Below, one piece after another: positions 43,613 through 55,797 of a stretch of 64,000 nucleotides of DNA. The position numbers and the translations under genes are program-made. The stretch's first letter is position 1, and every line of letters starts with the position of its first letter. The notes beneath the pieces were generated by a model. It had not been told where the DNA came from. It ran no database searches and saw nothing but the letters and a program-made list of their open reading frames with translations. This DNA is from Congeria kusceri (Eukaryota > Mollusca > Bivalvia > Myida > Dreissenidae), in NCBI GenBank assembly GCA_027627225.1, contig CM051032.1, positions 60,758,137 to 60,822,136 of the forward strand, written 5' to 3'.

Positions 43613-44400
43613 TTGTTTCTGTGTGTAATGCACCAATCAATATTTTCGGGGAGTGGCAGGCATATACGGGACTTTATACTAAAAGCGATTCCCGACAGGC
43701 GAAAATTTGACACACTGAATGATTCCGGGTCCCGGAGAAATAGACTTTGGTCGGATTTTTTATCCCGGTAATATTGGCCCCCGGGCCATTTGATACCCCC
43801 TATAGTATCTGCCACTGAGGGGATTTAGACAAACACGTTTGGCTCTAGGGTGGGGAATTAGATCCACAAAAATAAAATTAGTCAAATTCCAAAGGGTCAG
43901 CCCGCCGCTCTCCCCCCCTGGGGGGAAATATTGATAGGTGCACAAATGGACAGTCTATTTAATGCTTCCATGTATATATTTATATTTTAGTTGTTTAAAT
44001 GTAAGTAATTATCTTTGTTGTCAGGTTTTTATATACTGAAAATATAATTGTCTGTAGTCTACAGCAATTATGGAGCCTAATCAGGATCCTTGAATTAGCT
44101 TTTGTTTGAGATTTTGCTAGTTTGTAAAAAATGTCTAGAGACATATTATTATTTATAGAAGACAGCCACTAATGAACATATTTATGTATATAAAAAGATG
44201 CCATACAACAGGGGCGTAGCTAGCCCTATATTCATGTGGATTCATAATATTGTTTTGGGTATGCAGCCACCCCCCAAACCCCATCTGCGTTTAGGAAATT
44301 TTGAAAATAATTGTGAAATTATTGTGTGTGTTTTTTTAATATTTACTTAATATCTATCTATAAATCTATCTTGTAAGGGTAACTAATCAACAAAATTCTT
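43613..44400. other. No gene recognised
   Basis: Short GC-richer patch at 43640-43930 (GGGTCAGCCCGCCGCTCTCC) with chance ORFs on the - strand, then AT-rich sequence. Confidence 0.35.
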
Positions 44401-44402
44401 AT

Positions 44403-44525
44403 GGATATGGTGTCCACATTGTGATTGGGAAGTCGTGAGTTCTATCCCAACTCGGGAGCGTTCGAATGCTCTTTCTCAAAAGACATCAAGTACTGGTTCT
44501 ACCCAGGAAACGGACTCGAAAGTTT
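44403..44525 (+). mobile_element. tRNA-derived SINE, family B, copy 3 (truncated)
   Basis: GGATATGGTGTCCACATTGTG (head remnant), GTGAGTTCTATCCCAAC (decayed B box) and AAGTACTGGTTCTACCCAGG with GGACTCGA follow the order of the other two copies. The 3' part is missing. Confidence 0.7.
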
Positions 44526-44679
44526 AAGATATTGAATGGCTTACCTAACATAATTTGTTGCACAATACTGTGCAATGGTAACTTCAATAGCAAACAATTG
44601 TACAACAATAATGAATAGCAAACAGTTGTACAACAATAATGAATTGCTTTGCCAAAATATCTTAATATCATGTAAGTAG

Positions 44680-46265
44680 GGCTACAAGGCTTGGGTACAC
44701 AGGTATGGTTTGGGTAACACTATTGCCAAATCAAAGTAGGGCTATAAGGCCGAGTACTAGGGTACCGGGGTATTGGTTTGGGTAACACTATTGCCAAATC
44801 AATGATGGGCTACAAGGCCGAGTACTAGGGTACTGGGGTATTGGTTTGGGTAACACTATTGCCAAATCAAAGTAGGCTATAAGGCCGAGTACTAGGGTAC
44901 CAGGGTATTGGTTTGGGTAACACTATTGCCAAATCAAAGTAGGGCTATAAGACCGAGTACTAGGGTACCTGGGTATTTGTTTGGGTAACACTATTGCCAA
45001 ATCAAAGTAGGGCTATAAGGCCGAGTCCTAGGGTACCGGGGTATTGGTTTGGGTAACACTATTGCCAAATCAAAGTAGGGCTATAAGGCCGAGTACTAGG
45101 GTACCGGGGTATTGGTTTGGGTAACACTATTACCAAATCAAAGTAGGGCTATACGACCGAGTGCTCAGGTACCGGGGTATGGTTTGGGTAACCGGATTAC
45201 CAAATCAAAGTAGGGCTATAAGACCGAGTACTCAGGTACTGGGATATGGTTTGGGTAACACTATTACCAAATCAAAGTAGGGCTATAAGGCAGAGTACTC
45301 GGGTACCTGGGTATTGGTTTGGGTTACACTATTACCAAATCAAAGTAGGGCTATAAGACCGAGTACTCAGGTACCTGAGTATGGTTTGGGTAACAGTATT
45401 ACCAAATCAAAGTAGGGCTATAAGGCCGAGTACTCAGGTACCTGGGTATTGGTTTGGGTAACACTAGTACCAAATCAAAGTAGGGCTTCAAGGCCGAGTA
45501 CTCGGGTACCAAGGTAGGAGTTTGGGTAACACTATTATCAAATCAAAGTAGGGCTATAAGGCCGAGTACTCAGGTACCTGGGTATTGGTTTGGGTAACAC
45601 TTATTACCAAATCAAAGTAGGGCTTCAAGGCCGAGTACTCAGGTACCCGGGTATGGTTTGGGTAACACTATTACCAAATCAAAGTAGGGCTATAAGACCG
45701 AGTACTCAGGTACCTGGGTATATTTTGGGTAACAGTATTACCAAATCAAAGTAGGCCTATAAGGCCGAGTACTCAGGTACCCAGGTATTAAAAAGTACCC
45801 AGGTATTGGTTTGGGTAACACTATTACCAAATCAAAGAAGGGCTCTAAGGCTGAGTACTCGTGTACCCAGGTATTGGTTTGGGTAACACTATTACCAAAT
45901 CAAAGTAGGACTATAAGGCCGAGTACTCAGGTATTAAAAAGTACCCAGGTATTGGTTTGGGTAACACTATTGCCAAATCAAAGAAGGCCTATAAGGCCGA
46001 GTACTCGTGTACCCAGGTATTTGTTTGGGTAACAGTATTACCAAATCAAAGTAGGGCTATAAGACCGAGTACTAGGGTACCCAGGTATTGGTTTGGGTAT
46101 CACTATTACCAAATCAAAGAAGGGCTATACGGCCGAGTACTCGCGTACCCAGGTATTGGTTTGGGTAACAGTATTACCAAATCAAAGTAGGGCTATAAGA
46201 CCGAGTACTAGGGTACCCAGGTATTGGTTTGGGTAACACTATTACCAAATCCAAGCGAAGCTTAT
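44680..46265 (+). repeat. 68 bp minisatellite, about 23 copies
   Basis: The unit contains GGCCGAGTACT, GGTACC, GGTATTGGTTTGGGTAACAC and CCAAATCAAAGTAGGGC. Early copies have TATTGCC and TACTAGGG; later copies have TATTACC and TACTC.GG, so the array shows a gradient of variants. Two inserted GGTATTAAAAAGTACCCA strings occur near 45786 and 45931. ORFs inside it are repeat translations. Confidence 0.95.
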
Positions 46266-46474
46266 CATTACTCGGGTACCCATGCTACATGATATTTTAC
46301 TTTCAAAACAGTTTTTGCATAAGTTAATGTTAAAAAAAATTGTTGTTTGTTAACAACTTTCTTGTTTAGCCGTTAACATGTTTCTTGTATGTAAGCAGTC
46401 TACATGTTTACTAATTACCAAAACATTTCTTACTCAGAAATGTAATGAAATTATTTTTTCAGGAAAATTTGAAA

Positions 46475-46535
46475 ATGTCTGAAGGCGAAGATTTGGAATC
46501 CAGTTCGAAAGACACAAGGTTCATGGTATTCTGTT
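46475..46535 (+). CDS. First coding exon of an unidentified gene (partial)
   Basis: A strong acceptor TTATTTTTTCAG ends at 46462. The exon 46463-46535 has a start codon at 46475 in the context GAAAATGT, and one clean frame MSEGEDLESSSKDTRFMVFC, ending at a consensus donor (TT|GTAAGTA). This looks like an acidic N-terminal tail followed by the beginning of a hydrophobic segment. The preceding acceptor implies an upstream non-coding exon. No continuing exon (phase 1) could be found downstream, so the product is unknown. It lies 200 bp after the 68 bp array. Confidence 0.55.
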
Positions 46536-46539
46536 GTAA

Positions 46540-48150
46540 GTATTTATAGTTTATACGCAGTGTCACTAGTAGCTTCTGAATAACATTGAATATTATGTTT
46601 CAAATGGTGTAGTCTGTCATTTAAGAAAAATCCTGCATTATCTTCAACCCAACACTAAATACCAAGAAATGCGTCGAACAATCTTTAAGAACAAAATTTG
46701 ATCCACGGGTTTGGTTTTGTTGTGTTCTTTGATCAAGAAACATTTGTGCAGCCTGTAATTATGCATTATGCCAAATACTAAAATACAATATATTCCCTAA
46801 TAAATGAGCCCGGGCGCCTTACATTTTCTTAAGGGGGCGTTTAATACGAGTCCAGTTCTTTGCATTTTGTCATATAAACCAGTATAAAGAAAACATGATA
46901 ATTTGACTGTACAGCTCATTCTGCAAATATTTTTTCAAAGATTTACAACACAGATATGCATTTGCACTGTGTGTTTATTGCAAATGATGGCATTAATCAA
47001 ACAGGAAGGTTTGAGTATTTTGAGTCAATATTTAAAAATTGGGGCGGGGGGGGCGTTAATTAGGGTGGGTGAATTTATTACGGAATGTACAGGTACTACA
47101 AGCTTGATGCAAAATACTTTTGTATAATAATACACTTATTCGGGGAGTGATTATGGCAGTATAATAAAGAACACCCAAATGTAGTGATCTCAGACCTAGA
47201 AACAGGCTGACAGTCTTTTGGTAAAATTGGTTTGTCAAGCTTGTGCACAGTAGAATTCGCAGATCGAATTAAAATGGATACACAAGTGCTGCACTTCATA
47301 ATCTTTCTCTGCAGGCATGTTTGCAGAACAACAGCAATGCCCATGTGCACTTCCAAGTGTTCACAATATAATACAAGAGAAAAACTGAAAAAGAGGGATG
47401 TTATTCTCTCCCTTTTACCTTATTGCATCCTTTTGACAATTTTTATTTACAAATTATGCTTACAGCCTCTAGGTCTGCATTGGACTTAAAATATTCTTCT
47501 TAAAAACCAACAACAAAGTTATCCATTGAATAAAACTAAAGCTTTTACATACAGTATATTTAACGATGCTTTCTTAATTCGAAAAACATTTTGTCAACCA
47601 TGTAATCTGTTTATCAACACAGAGTCTGTTTACATCTCTGAATACTATTAAACATTTTTGAACTTTCTGAAAACCTAATTAAGAGGTTGGGTAGTTGACA
47701 TTGTAAAGAAATTATTACTTTTAAAGCTCAATATTAGGTACATTACCCAAAATGTAATTGTTGTACTTGAAAATCTATTTGATTCCTAGAGTAATCTCTC
47801 GCTATAGGTATAAACTAATGGAAAGTTAATGAATTGTACTAAAGCTTTACCCAGTTTTTTCACTGTTTTGAAATCCATCCCCAAGTTTTATGCAAATCAG
47901 AAGAATGCATTTGGAGTTTTTGTAGTTATGCTAGATGTTTGATAATGTAAAATGATTCGGGTAAATATTGTCAATGGCATGAAACAAAGGTAGATCGCTG
48001 CAGGATACATTTTCAGCAACAGTGTTTCATTTTGATTGTTCCTTACATACAGTAGGGTGTCAATTTGTCTCATTATGATCCCTTAATGGACTAGAGGTTG
48101 AATCAGCTTGTAATCAATACATTCTACACAGAAAGCATAGAGTAGGTATT
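46540..48150. other. Presumed intron of the 46475 gene; no other feature recognised
   Basis: AT-rich; several 60-86 codon chance ORFs without domains. Confidence 0.35.
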
Positions 48151-48165
48151 TGACTTCATTGTATT

Positions 48166-48556
48166 GGGATAAGGACAGATCTAGGGATAAGGACAGATCT
48201 AGGGATAAGTACAGATCTAGGGGTAAGGACAGATCTAGGGATAAGGACAGATCTAGGGGTAAGGACAGATCTAGGGATAAGGACAGATCTAGGGATAAGG
48301 ACAGATCTAGGGGTAAGGACAGATCTAGGGATAAGGACAGATCTAGGGGTAAGGACAGATCTAGGGATAAGGACAGATCTAGGGATAAGGACAGATCTAG
48401 GGGTAAGGACAGATCTAGGGATAAGGACAGATCTAGGGATAAGGACAGATCTAGGGGTAAGGACAGATCTAGGGATAAGGACAGATCTAGGGGTAAGGAC
48501 AGATCTAGGGATAAGGACAGATCTAGGGATAAGGACAGATCTAGGGATAAGGAATG
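48166..48556 (+). repeat. 18 bp tandem repeat, about 22 copies, with a higher-order pattern
   Basis: The unit GATAAGGACAGATCTAGG has a frequent variant starting GGTAAG. The order of variants (D for GATAAG, G for GGTAAG) is DDDGDGDDGDGDDGDDGDGDDD, showing a five-unit (90 bp) super-repeat. Because 18 is divisible by 3 and the unit has no stop in several frames, long ORFs appear on both strands; none has start context or splice support and all are regarded as artefacts. Confidence 0.95.
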
Positions 48557-48692
48557 GCACAGGGTGCTGCCCAAAAGGAGCAGGGGGAGGGCGTCTGGAA
48601 CCATTTGGGCCATTTGTAAATATTGGGTAATTCCAAGGTTCTATTCAGATTCTGTAAACATGTTCACTTCATTGTCATCACATAACATCTAC

Positions 48693-48755
48693 TGAAAGCC
48701 AGAAGGGGCTATCAGCGTTCGTTGCACATATGCTGATGACCCCTTCTGGCTTTCA
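48693..48755. repeat. 63 bp hairpin-forming inverted repeat
   Basis: TGAAAGCCAGAAGGGG and CCCCTTCTGGCTTTCA are perfect complements, extended by CTATCAGC/GCTGATGA with two mismatches, around a 15-base loop (GTTCGTTGCACATAT). It is short and isolated; a foldback element or a hairpin RNA are both possible. Confidence 0.85.
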
Positions 48756-48780
48756 AAGGATGAATTTGCAAACTTAAAAT

Positions 48781-49041
48781 GAGGCGTGTCGTGGGAAAAC
48801 CGGGCTTAATGCATGTGCGTAAAGTGTCGTCCCGGATTAGCCTGTGCAGTCCGCACAGGCCAATCCAGGACGGCACATTCCGCTTTCATTATATTTTCTG
48901 TTTGAAGGAAGTCTCTTCTAAAAATCAATCTACTGTAGGCGGAAAGTGCCGTCCTGGATTAGCCTGTGCAGACTGCACAGGCTAATCCGGGACGACACTT
49001 TACGCACATGCATTAAGACCGGTTTTCCCACGACACGCCTC
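48781..49041. mobile_element. GAGGCGTGTCGTG MITE, copy 6 (most intact)
   Basis: Left end GAGGCGTGTCGTGGGAAAAC, right end CCCACGACACGCCTC. Both internal palindromes are complete (GATTAGCCTGTGCAGTCCGC and GATTAGCCTGTGCAGACTGC, each followed by its mirror). A 68-codon + strand ORF across it is a repeat translation. Confidence 0.92.
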
Positions 49042-49189
49042 ATTTCATCATTCCTTTGGTGCCCTGCTTAGAAGGGCAGCAGGGAACCTAAAAGGTGCAG
49101 AGTGAACCCTGATATTTTGCTTAAGGTCAGTTTTCCTCATTGAATGTAGGAGGTAAGTGTTATTGATATTACATTTTAGCGCGCTGTTT

Positions 49190-50747
49190 TTAGCTCACCT
49201 GAGCTAAAAGTGCTCATGGTGAGCTTTTGTGATTGCCCATTGTCCGTCGTGCGTGTGTGCGTGTTTTGCGTGCGTGCTTCCGTCCCACGTCAACTTTTCA
49301 TTCAAACAACATCTCCTTCTAAACCACTTGGCAGATTTTAAACTTCAAACTTCACAGGAATGATCATTGGGTGCCCCTCTTTCAAAGGTCTTCAAATCGG
49401 TACGGTCGGCTGCATATGTAGGTCACCAGAGCTAAAAATAGATTTAAAAAGTGTGAACTTGAAAAATCTTCTATGAAACTGCAGGGCCCAGAGGTTTCAT
49501 ATTTGGTATGTTACATTCTATAGTGATCCTCTACAAAGATTGTTCAATTTATGCCCCTGGGGTCAAAACGGGCCATGTTCTCAGGGTCAAATGGTTTATA
49601 TAGAATATAGAGCAAAATAAATTTAAAATTCTTCTCCTCTGAAACCGCAAGGCCCAGAGGTTTCATATTTGGTATGTAACATCGTAGAGTGGTCCTCTAC
49701 AAAGATTGTTCAAATTATGCCCCTGGGGTCAGAACTGGCCATGCCCCGGGGGTCATTAGGTTTATATAGAATAAATAGCAAAATGACTTTAAAAATCTTC
49801 TCCTCTGAAACTGCAAGGCCCAGAGGTTTCATATTTGGTATGTAACATCCTTCAGTGGTCCTTTACAGTTTGTTAAAATTATGCCCCATGGGTTAAAACG
49901 GGCCACGCTCCGGGGTTCACATGGTTTAAATAGAATATATAGCAAAATGACTTTAAAAAATCTTGTCCTCTGAAACCACAAGGCCCATAGGTTTCATATT
50001 TGGTATGTAACATCGTATATTGGTCCTCTACAAAGATTCTTAAAATTATGCCCCTGGGGTCAAAACTGGCCACGCCTCAAGAGTCACATGGTTTATATAA
50101 ACTTAAAACAGCAAAATGTCTCTAAACATCTTCTCTGAAACCACAAGGCCCAGAGGATTCATATTTGGTATGTAACATCCTATAGTTGTCCTCTACAAAT
50201 ATTGTCCAATTTATGCCCCTGGGGTTAAAACTGGCCAAGCCCCGGGGTCATTTGATTTAAATAGACTTAAATAGCAAAATTTAAAAATCTTCTCGTCAGA
50301 AATTGCAAGACCCAGAGGTTTCTTATTTGGTATGTATATATTGTTCAAATTATGCCCCTGGGGTCAAAACTGGTCACGGCCTGGGGGTTTTATGGTTTGT
50401 ATAGACTTAAATTGCAAAATGACTTTAAAAATCTTCTCTGAAACGGCAAGGCCCACAGCTTTCCTATATTTGTTACTTAACATTGCATAGTGGTCCTCTC
50501 CAAAGATTGTTCAAATTATGCCTCTGGGGTCAAATCTGGCCACATCCCGAGGGGTCACATGGTTTATATAGACTTAAATAGCAATATGACTTTAAAAATC
50601 TTTACCTGAAACGGCAAGGCCAGAGGTTTGTTCAAGATTGTTATTATGCCCCTGGGATAAAGATAAGCCAGGCCTCGGGGATGGAAATTCCAATTGGGTT
50701 ACAAGGTCTCAGGTGAGCGTCCTAGGGCCCTCAGGGCCCTCTTGTTT
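49190..50747 (+). mobile_element. Large element with eight ~165 bp internal tandem units
   Basis: It starts TTTAGCTCACCTGAGCTAAA and GGTGAGCTTTTGTGATTGCC and ends CTCAGGTGAGCGTCCTAGGG with CCCTCTTGTTT. Units begin near 49484, 49647, 49814, 49979, 50142, 50308, 50452 and 50612, each with AAGGCCCAGAGGTTTCATAT, GGTCCTCTACAAAGATTGTT, AATTATGCCCCTGGGGTCAA and GGTTTATATAGA. The ends match the small element at 7829-8286. No transposase is present. Confidence 0.85.
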
Positions 50748-52490
50748 GCATCACAGTTGGGTGACATGTGCTTTTGTTACGGTTTGTATGACATCACAAA
50801 CCATACATGCCATACGTCCCGGTCTCGGCGGGATTGTCCCGGTTACGCGAGGTTTGTCCCGGCATCTCGGTGAGATGCATTTTGTCCCGGTCAATCACAA
50901 AAATCGATGTTAGTTTACCATAAAACTTACATTGGGCCAACAATTAACTTCAGATTGGTAACCCCTTTATCGGTCCCTATGACAACAATACCCGCTAGCC
51001 GCGTGTCAAAGAGGAGTAGCAATGTCTTAGTCCACTTTTCCATATGTTCATATCCGCATCCGCATCTGCAAAAAATAGAACAAGTTAAAAACAGTTGGAT
51101 TGTTTCCATATGTCTGCAGTTCATATCTGCATCTGCAAACGCCCTACGCAAGAAATCGCTTGATGAGCAATTTAATGTGGAAGCGGACGGCATGTGATCT
51201 AACTTAGCATGTTCAACGTAAGGTTGCTATACATAAAATATTGGAAAAGTAGCAGAAAGAGTGAAGAGACACCTAAATAATTCAACCTAAGACTCACCGA
51301 GCATAATAACTGGGTTATAGGGGATAACATTAAAATAAGTCATTACTGAAGCTGAAGATAGAAATGTTGGAGTGTTCAAAATCCACCTGTGATTGTGTTC
51401 GCATACTGGAATCAATATTTGCAGACGACTTAATTAAAAATATTTAAATTCATCTAACTCTAGCATCATAACTATTGGGAAATAAGAAGAAACTTATATA
51501 TTTGACGATTATGCGGATTCATGGAAAAGCACCTTCTGTCAAATATTCATGCGGGTATTGATGCGGATACGGACATGTGGAAAGCTTATGAAAATGACAG
51601 TGTTTGGCCTGTGTAGTGTAACAGCTCATATTCCGTTTTAGTCCTCCCCATCCACTAATCTTGGTGATTTAAATGTATATTTTAATGTGAGTTATTAATA
51701 AATAATATTTATGTAAATTGGTATGTAATGATTTAATTGGGTGGGAAACAAAATGTTAGCAACATCTTTGATAACAATTTGGGTTGATGTACAAAATTTA
51801 AAATGATGACATAGACACATGTACTGAGTTTATAATTTGTAACGTCCATTTGTTTGGAAAGCCAATGTTCTGATTTTAACCTGTTTAATGGCTGATCTTT
51901 TCAAGCGCTGCTAGTCCCTTTTTAGACAATTCTGCACTCCTTCGTAATTATCTTGTATCTTTTTCAAACAAAACCTTTGACCGTTGCATTGTGAGAAAAA
52001 TTAACGTTTTTCAAACAATAAATTAACTTTTTGCTGAAGCACCTATAGAAAGGTCTTCTTTTATACTTGCTCAAAAGCACTCATTAAACGGAACGACAAC
52101 CACCCAATTCAACCCTGCAAGTCGCATTCCAAAACAGGCAGTCAATAATTTGTAGTCGCAATATAAAGAGAATGACGGAGAGAACAAACTACTGCCAAAA
52201 TATCCGTGTACCTATGCATAGGTGTAGAAAATTAAAAACATTGTGTAACTGAAACTAGCTTTACTACTACAGCAGTTGACAGTATCATAAAATCAGCTTG
52301 TAATAGCTTATACACTTCCTTTTCAGTGTAGAGTTTCCTATAGTTAGTGTCGGCCATTGAACGAGGAATCGGTAATTGTTGGATACATATTGGAGGAGTC
52401 TTTTCAATCAGGTAAAGTACATAATGTAACATAATACCGCCATGTTGTGAATTTTGAAACCGCTTGCCCATTATTGCAGGCCAGTTGCCA
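50748..52490. other. No gene recognised
   Basis: A GC-richer patch at 50780-50890 repeats TTGTCCCGG-type phrases (GGGATTGTCCCGGTTACGCG). A patch at 51040-51140 repeats TTCATATCCGCATCCGCATC and TTCATATCTGCATCTGC. ORFs on both strands at 50907-51197 overlap these repeats and show no domain. Confidence 0.4.
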
Positions 52491-52500
52491 AAATTCCAAG

Positions 52501-52647
52501 ATGGCGTTTGTTAACAATAATTGTAAATCATATCTGCTGCTATTGCTTGTAATGCAATTAACAATACTTGTTTTGAAATTATTTTCGTCTATGGAAAATG
52601 AATCACTTTTTGTGAATTTCTTATTCTTTGGGTTTAATTCACTTTGA
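52501..52647 (+). CDS. Small hydrophobic ORF, 48 aa, doubtful
   Basis: CAAGATGGCG at 52497-52506 is a strong start context and also the core of the YY1-type motif seen at animal transcription starts. The peptide (MAFVNNNCKSYLLLLLVMQL and on) has one plausible membrane segment. No family, splice site or polyadenylation evidence supports it, so it is listed only as a possibility. Confidence 0.2.
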   Translation: MAFVNNNCKSYLLLLLVMQLTILVLKLFSSMENESLFVNFLFFGFNSL

Positions 52648-52699
52648 GTTTGTTTCAATGTTTTTCGGATAATTGTTTGCAACATGAACATATATAGGA

Positions 52700-54310
52700 G
52701 TATTTAAGTATGAATGTTGAGTAGTGTTTGCAATACTAGCAGAATATTGAAATGCATTCCAAATTAGGGACTTAAACAACATAATTGGAATTATTCAGCA
52801 TTAAAAAAAATATATAAATCTGTCACAAATATCAGCAAAATCAGCTAGGACGATTCAGTGTACTAATATAATTATGATAATATTGCTGGGGGAAAAACAA
52901 CAACAGTGTTCGTTATAAAGATTATGATGACAAGCACAGTGAATGCATATACATTTTGTTGACAAAAGGCAACAGGTCACAATTTTAATAAGTATAAAAT
53001 AAATAACTTTCTATGTCTCGTTAACTGTACTAACAATAAGTTCCTTAGAAAACAAATCTAACAAGTTATATTTAATAAAAATATAAATTTTATAACAAAA
53101 AAGTGATTTGTCTCTTTTAATGCTCTGTTATATTCGTCCTCATGCGATTGAAAATGGGACTTTGTCTGCTGGCATTAATTTTGTAGCATAATATTTATTA
53201 TAATATATCCCATTATTGAATACTGACTTTTTGTTCTGAATATAGAGAAATTTATTCTGAATAAAAGAAAAAATCCAGTGACAGTGATCATTATTAGACA
53301 GAGGTAACGTTTAAATCCATGTATATAGAGGTTCTGACAGAAATCTTCAACCTTTGTTGCACATACTTCCTCTATGTGGCGTTACAATAGTTTTTTTTGA
53401 AATTTATTGTATGTCGTAGGGAAAACGGCTTTTGTATGAAATATTTAACAGCTGTGATTTTTATTGACTGTTCTATTGAAAAATGATGGATCATAAATAG
53501 CTGTTTTTGAATGAAGCATATTTCTCTTTAATGGTTACTGCACTTGTGTTAATTCGCTACTCTAACTGTTGAGATTTAACGTGTGTGATAACAAATATGG
53601 TAGTTACCTGTTCATAAATCATTGACTGAGAATAAATTGTCATAAGTTATTGAAAATGAAACTTCTGAGAGCATAAACTATGTTTGAGAATGTTTTCATC
53701 TGGCCTTTGTTAGAGTGGGAAAGTTGAATGCAACTAGGGTGCATTGGATTTCTAAGAGAAAAAACAACATGGTTTCTTTTGAATTTTCTGCATGTTATTA
53801 TATTGTTGTCATATGCAAATGAAGATCATCAAGTTTCAAACTCACAGATTTACATATTTCTCTGGAAAACCGTTTAACTACCAATTTGAATGGATTTGTA
53901 AAAGTAAGACACCTTTTGATAGATGTCATAGATGTCACTGATGCAGAGCACCACATGGCTATAAAGTACTAAATAGAGAAAAGGTGGTTAATATGTTCTG
54001 TTCCTAGTTGACAGGTTAGTGCCTCCCAAATTGTTGATTTTTTTTGATTTTTTTGGGGGGGGGGGGGGGAGCCCAGTTTAAATATTTAACCATTGGTTAA
54101 AACTGACCATGGCTAATTTTCTGACGTACATGGAATTTCCTCGACAAATGTATCACTGTACAAAATCAGTACAACGTATTTACCTAGGTCCATCATAGCC
54201 CCTGAGTTCAACCATTGTCTTAAATAATGAACACCTTACGGACACAGGTTTTAAAATTGTCAGCCGTTTAGTAACATTATTTAGACAATTTAAGAGTCAT
54301 TTTGACATGA
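52700..54310. other. No gene recognised
   Basis: AT-rich with one poly-G tract (54054-54069). No repeat partner was found in the window. Confidence 0.35.
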
Positions 54311-54316
54311 AGATCT

Positions 54317-54573
54317 GGGGCCATATTCCAGAAACATCTTAAGTGTATCTGAAAATATTTTCGCTTAAGTTCCAATTTTTGGTAGGTAATATATTTAAAA
54401 CTACATATAAATTAATGATTCCAATTACAGTTAAGTAAATAGTTATTAATAATAAATTGATAATTAGTGAACATTTTGCAGAATTTCATGTATCCATGGA
54501 ATAAAATGCTTAAGAAAAATGAAAATTTTAAGAATAAGGATAAGATTTGACTTAAGATGTTTCTGGAATACGA
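54317..54573. mobile_element. GGGGCCATATTCCAGAAACATC MITE, copy 2
   Basis: Left end GGGGCCATATTCCAGAAACA, right end AAGATGTTTCTGGAATACGA. The partner is 14820-15083. Confidence 0.85.
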
Positions 54574-54579
54574 CTCCAG

Positions 54580-55370
54580 AAATGAAAGGGTCTCTTTTAC
54601 CCCCCAGATTACTAAGAACTGTAAGGCACTTGTTTTTTCATATTTTACCGTACTTTAAAATTTATTGTTTCATTTGTATCAACTTTCCGTTGGCCTGTTT
54701 ATGCTTTCCGGCATTGTATTCAAGGTTAGGTTTGTTTCATATTTGGGGAAAATACTTATATTACTTAGAAAAACTCCTTGCCAGATATTTCCTGCCCATT
54801 TTTCAGTTTATAGCTGTAAAAATCAGGTGTAAATAATTTATATTTTGTTCAAATGATTTGTTATGCACAACTTTGGCGACAGGTATGCCCGTTTCAATAG
54901 GGTCACACAAGCGACTGATTTTGTTTTGAAGTTGTATTATCTCTCTCTAGGCTAGTGGGTAGATTGAAAAGGTTTAAACGACAACTGAATGGGCCTAATC
55001 GCTGTAATAAGCATAATTTTCACTAGCGCTATGTCAAGCCAATGCATAACGTACATTGTATGTTAACTTATTGTAAAATTCACAGTAATCCTTAATGGGT
55101 GTTTCAAATAATTTTAGATATAATCTTCAAGAAATAAACCCAAAAAAAATTTTTTCAAATGTTATGCCAAACAGGAAAGATCTTTTAAAAACGATATTTG
55201 GCGTTGATGGTTGTTCTACAAATGGAGAATAAATACTGGATTTCCTATACAAATGCTTACAACAACAACTGATATGTTGTGGTGTAAACTTGCATATATA
55301 TCAATGATAATATTCATCTTTAAACTTTTCTTACAACACACAATATGTTTTCCTGCCATTCATTAGCTCT
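54580..55370. other. No gene recognised
   Basis: The 105-codon ORF at 54519-54836 starts inside the MITE and has no domain. Confidence 0.35.
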
Positions 55371-55375
55371 ATTCT

Positions 55376-55797
55376 GCTATGATAGAACATAGAATGTCTG
55401 CTGTGCATAGAACATAGAATGTCTGCTAAGATAGATCATAGAATGTCTACTGATATAGAACATGGACAGTTTAATAAGGTAGAACATTGTAGCAAGTCTG
55501 CTAATACAGAGCATAGAGTCTGCTAAGATAGAACTTAAAAGGTCTACTAAGATAAAACAAGAACGTCTATTTAGATAGAACATAGAATGTCTGCTAGAAC
55601 ATGGATGCAGAACATGAAGAGTCTGCTGCAACAGAACATAGAAGGTCTGCTAAGATAGAACATAGAAGGTCTGCTAAGATAGAACTTCGAAGGTCTGCTA
55701 AGGTAGAACATAGAAGGTCTTATAAGATAGAACATGGAAGGTCTGCTAAGATAGAACATAGAAGGTCTGCTAAGATAGAACATAGAAGGTCTAGGGA
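55376..55797. repeat. 24 bp tandem repeat, about 17 copies, diverged toward the left
   Basis: The unit AGATAGAACATAGAAGGTCTGCTA is near perfect at 55625-55790 and increasingly degenerate toward 55376. The opposed ORFs here (FYLSRPSM on -, HRRSAKIE on +) are repeat translations. Confidence 0.92.

Noticed and set aside
45811..46190. ORFs with a repeated GNTITKSK-type peptide
   Set aside because: Translation of the 68 bp minisatellite in rotating frames.
44680..46265. CRISPR-like array
   Set aside because: Units abut without unique spacers and the context is an animal genome; simple minisatellite.
48083..48695. Long ORFs on both strands (RSRDKD and LSLDLS repeats)
   Set aside because: They are translations of an 18 bp tandem repeat with no stop codon; no start context, splice signals or non-repeat domain.
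50907..51197. Opposed 88-96 codon ORFs
   Set aside because: They overlap short internal repeats (CATATCCGCATCCGCATC type), have no domain and no splice context.
54054..54069. Poly-G tract as a G-quadruplex regulatory site (also 7003-7017, 27593-27604)
   Set aside because: Simple homopolymers, common in such genomes, with no gene start next to them.
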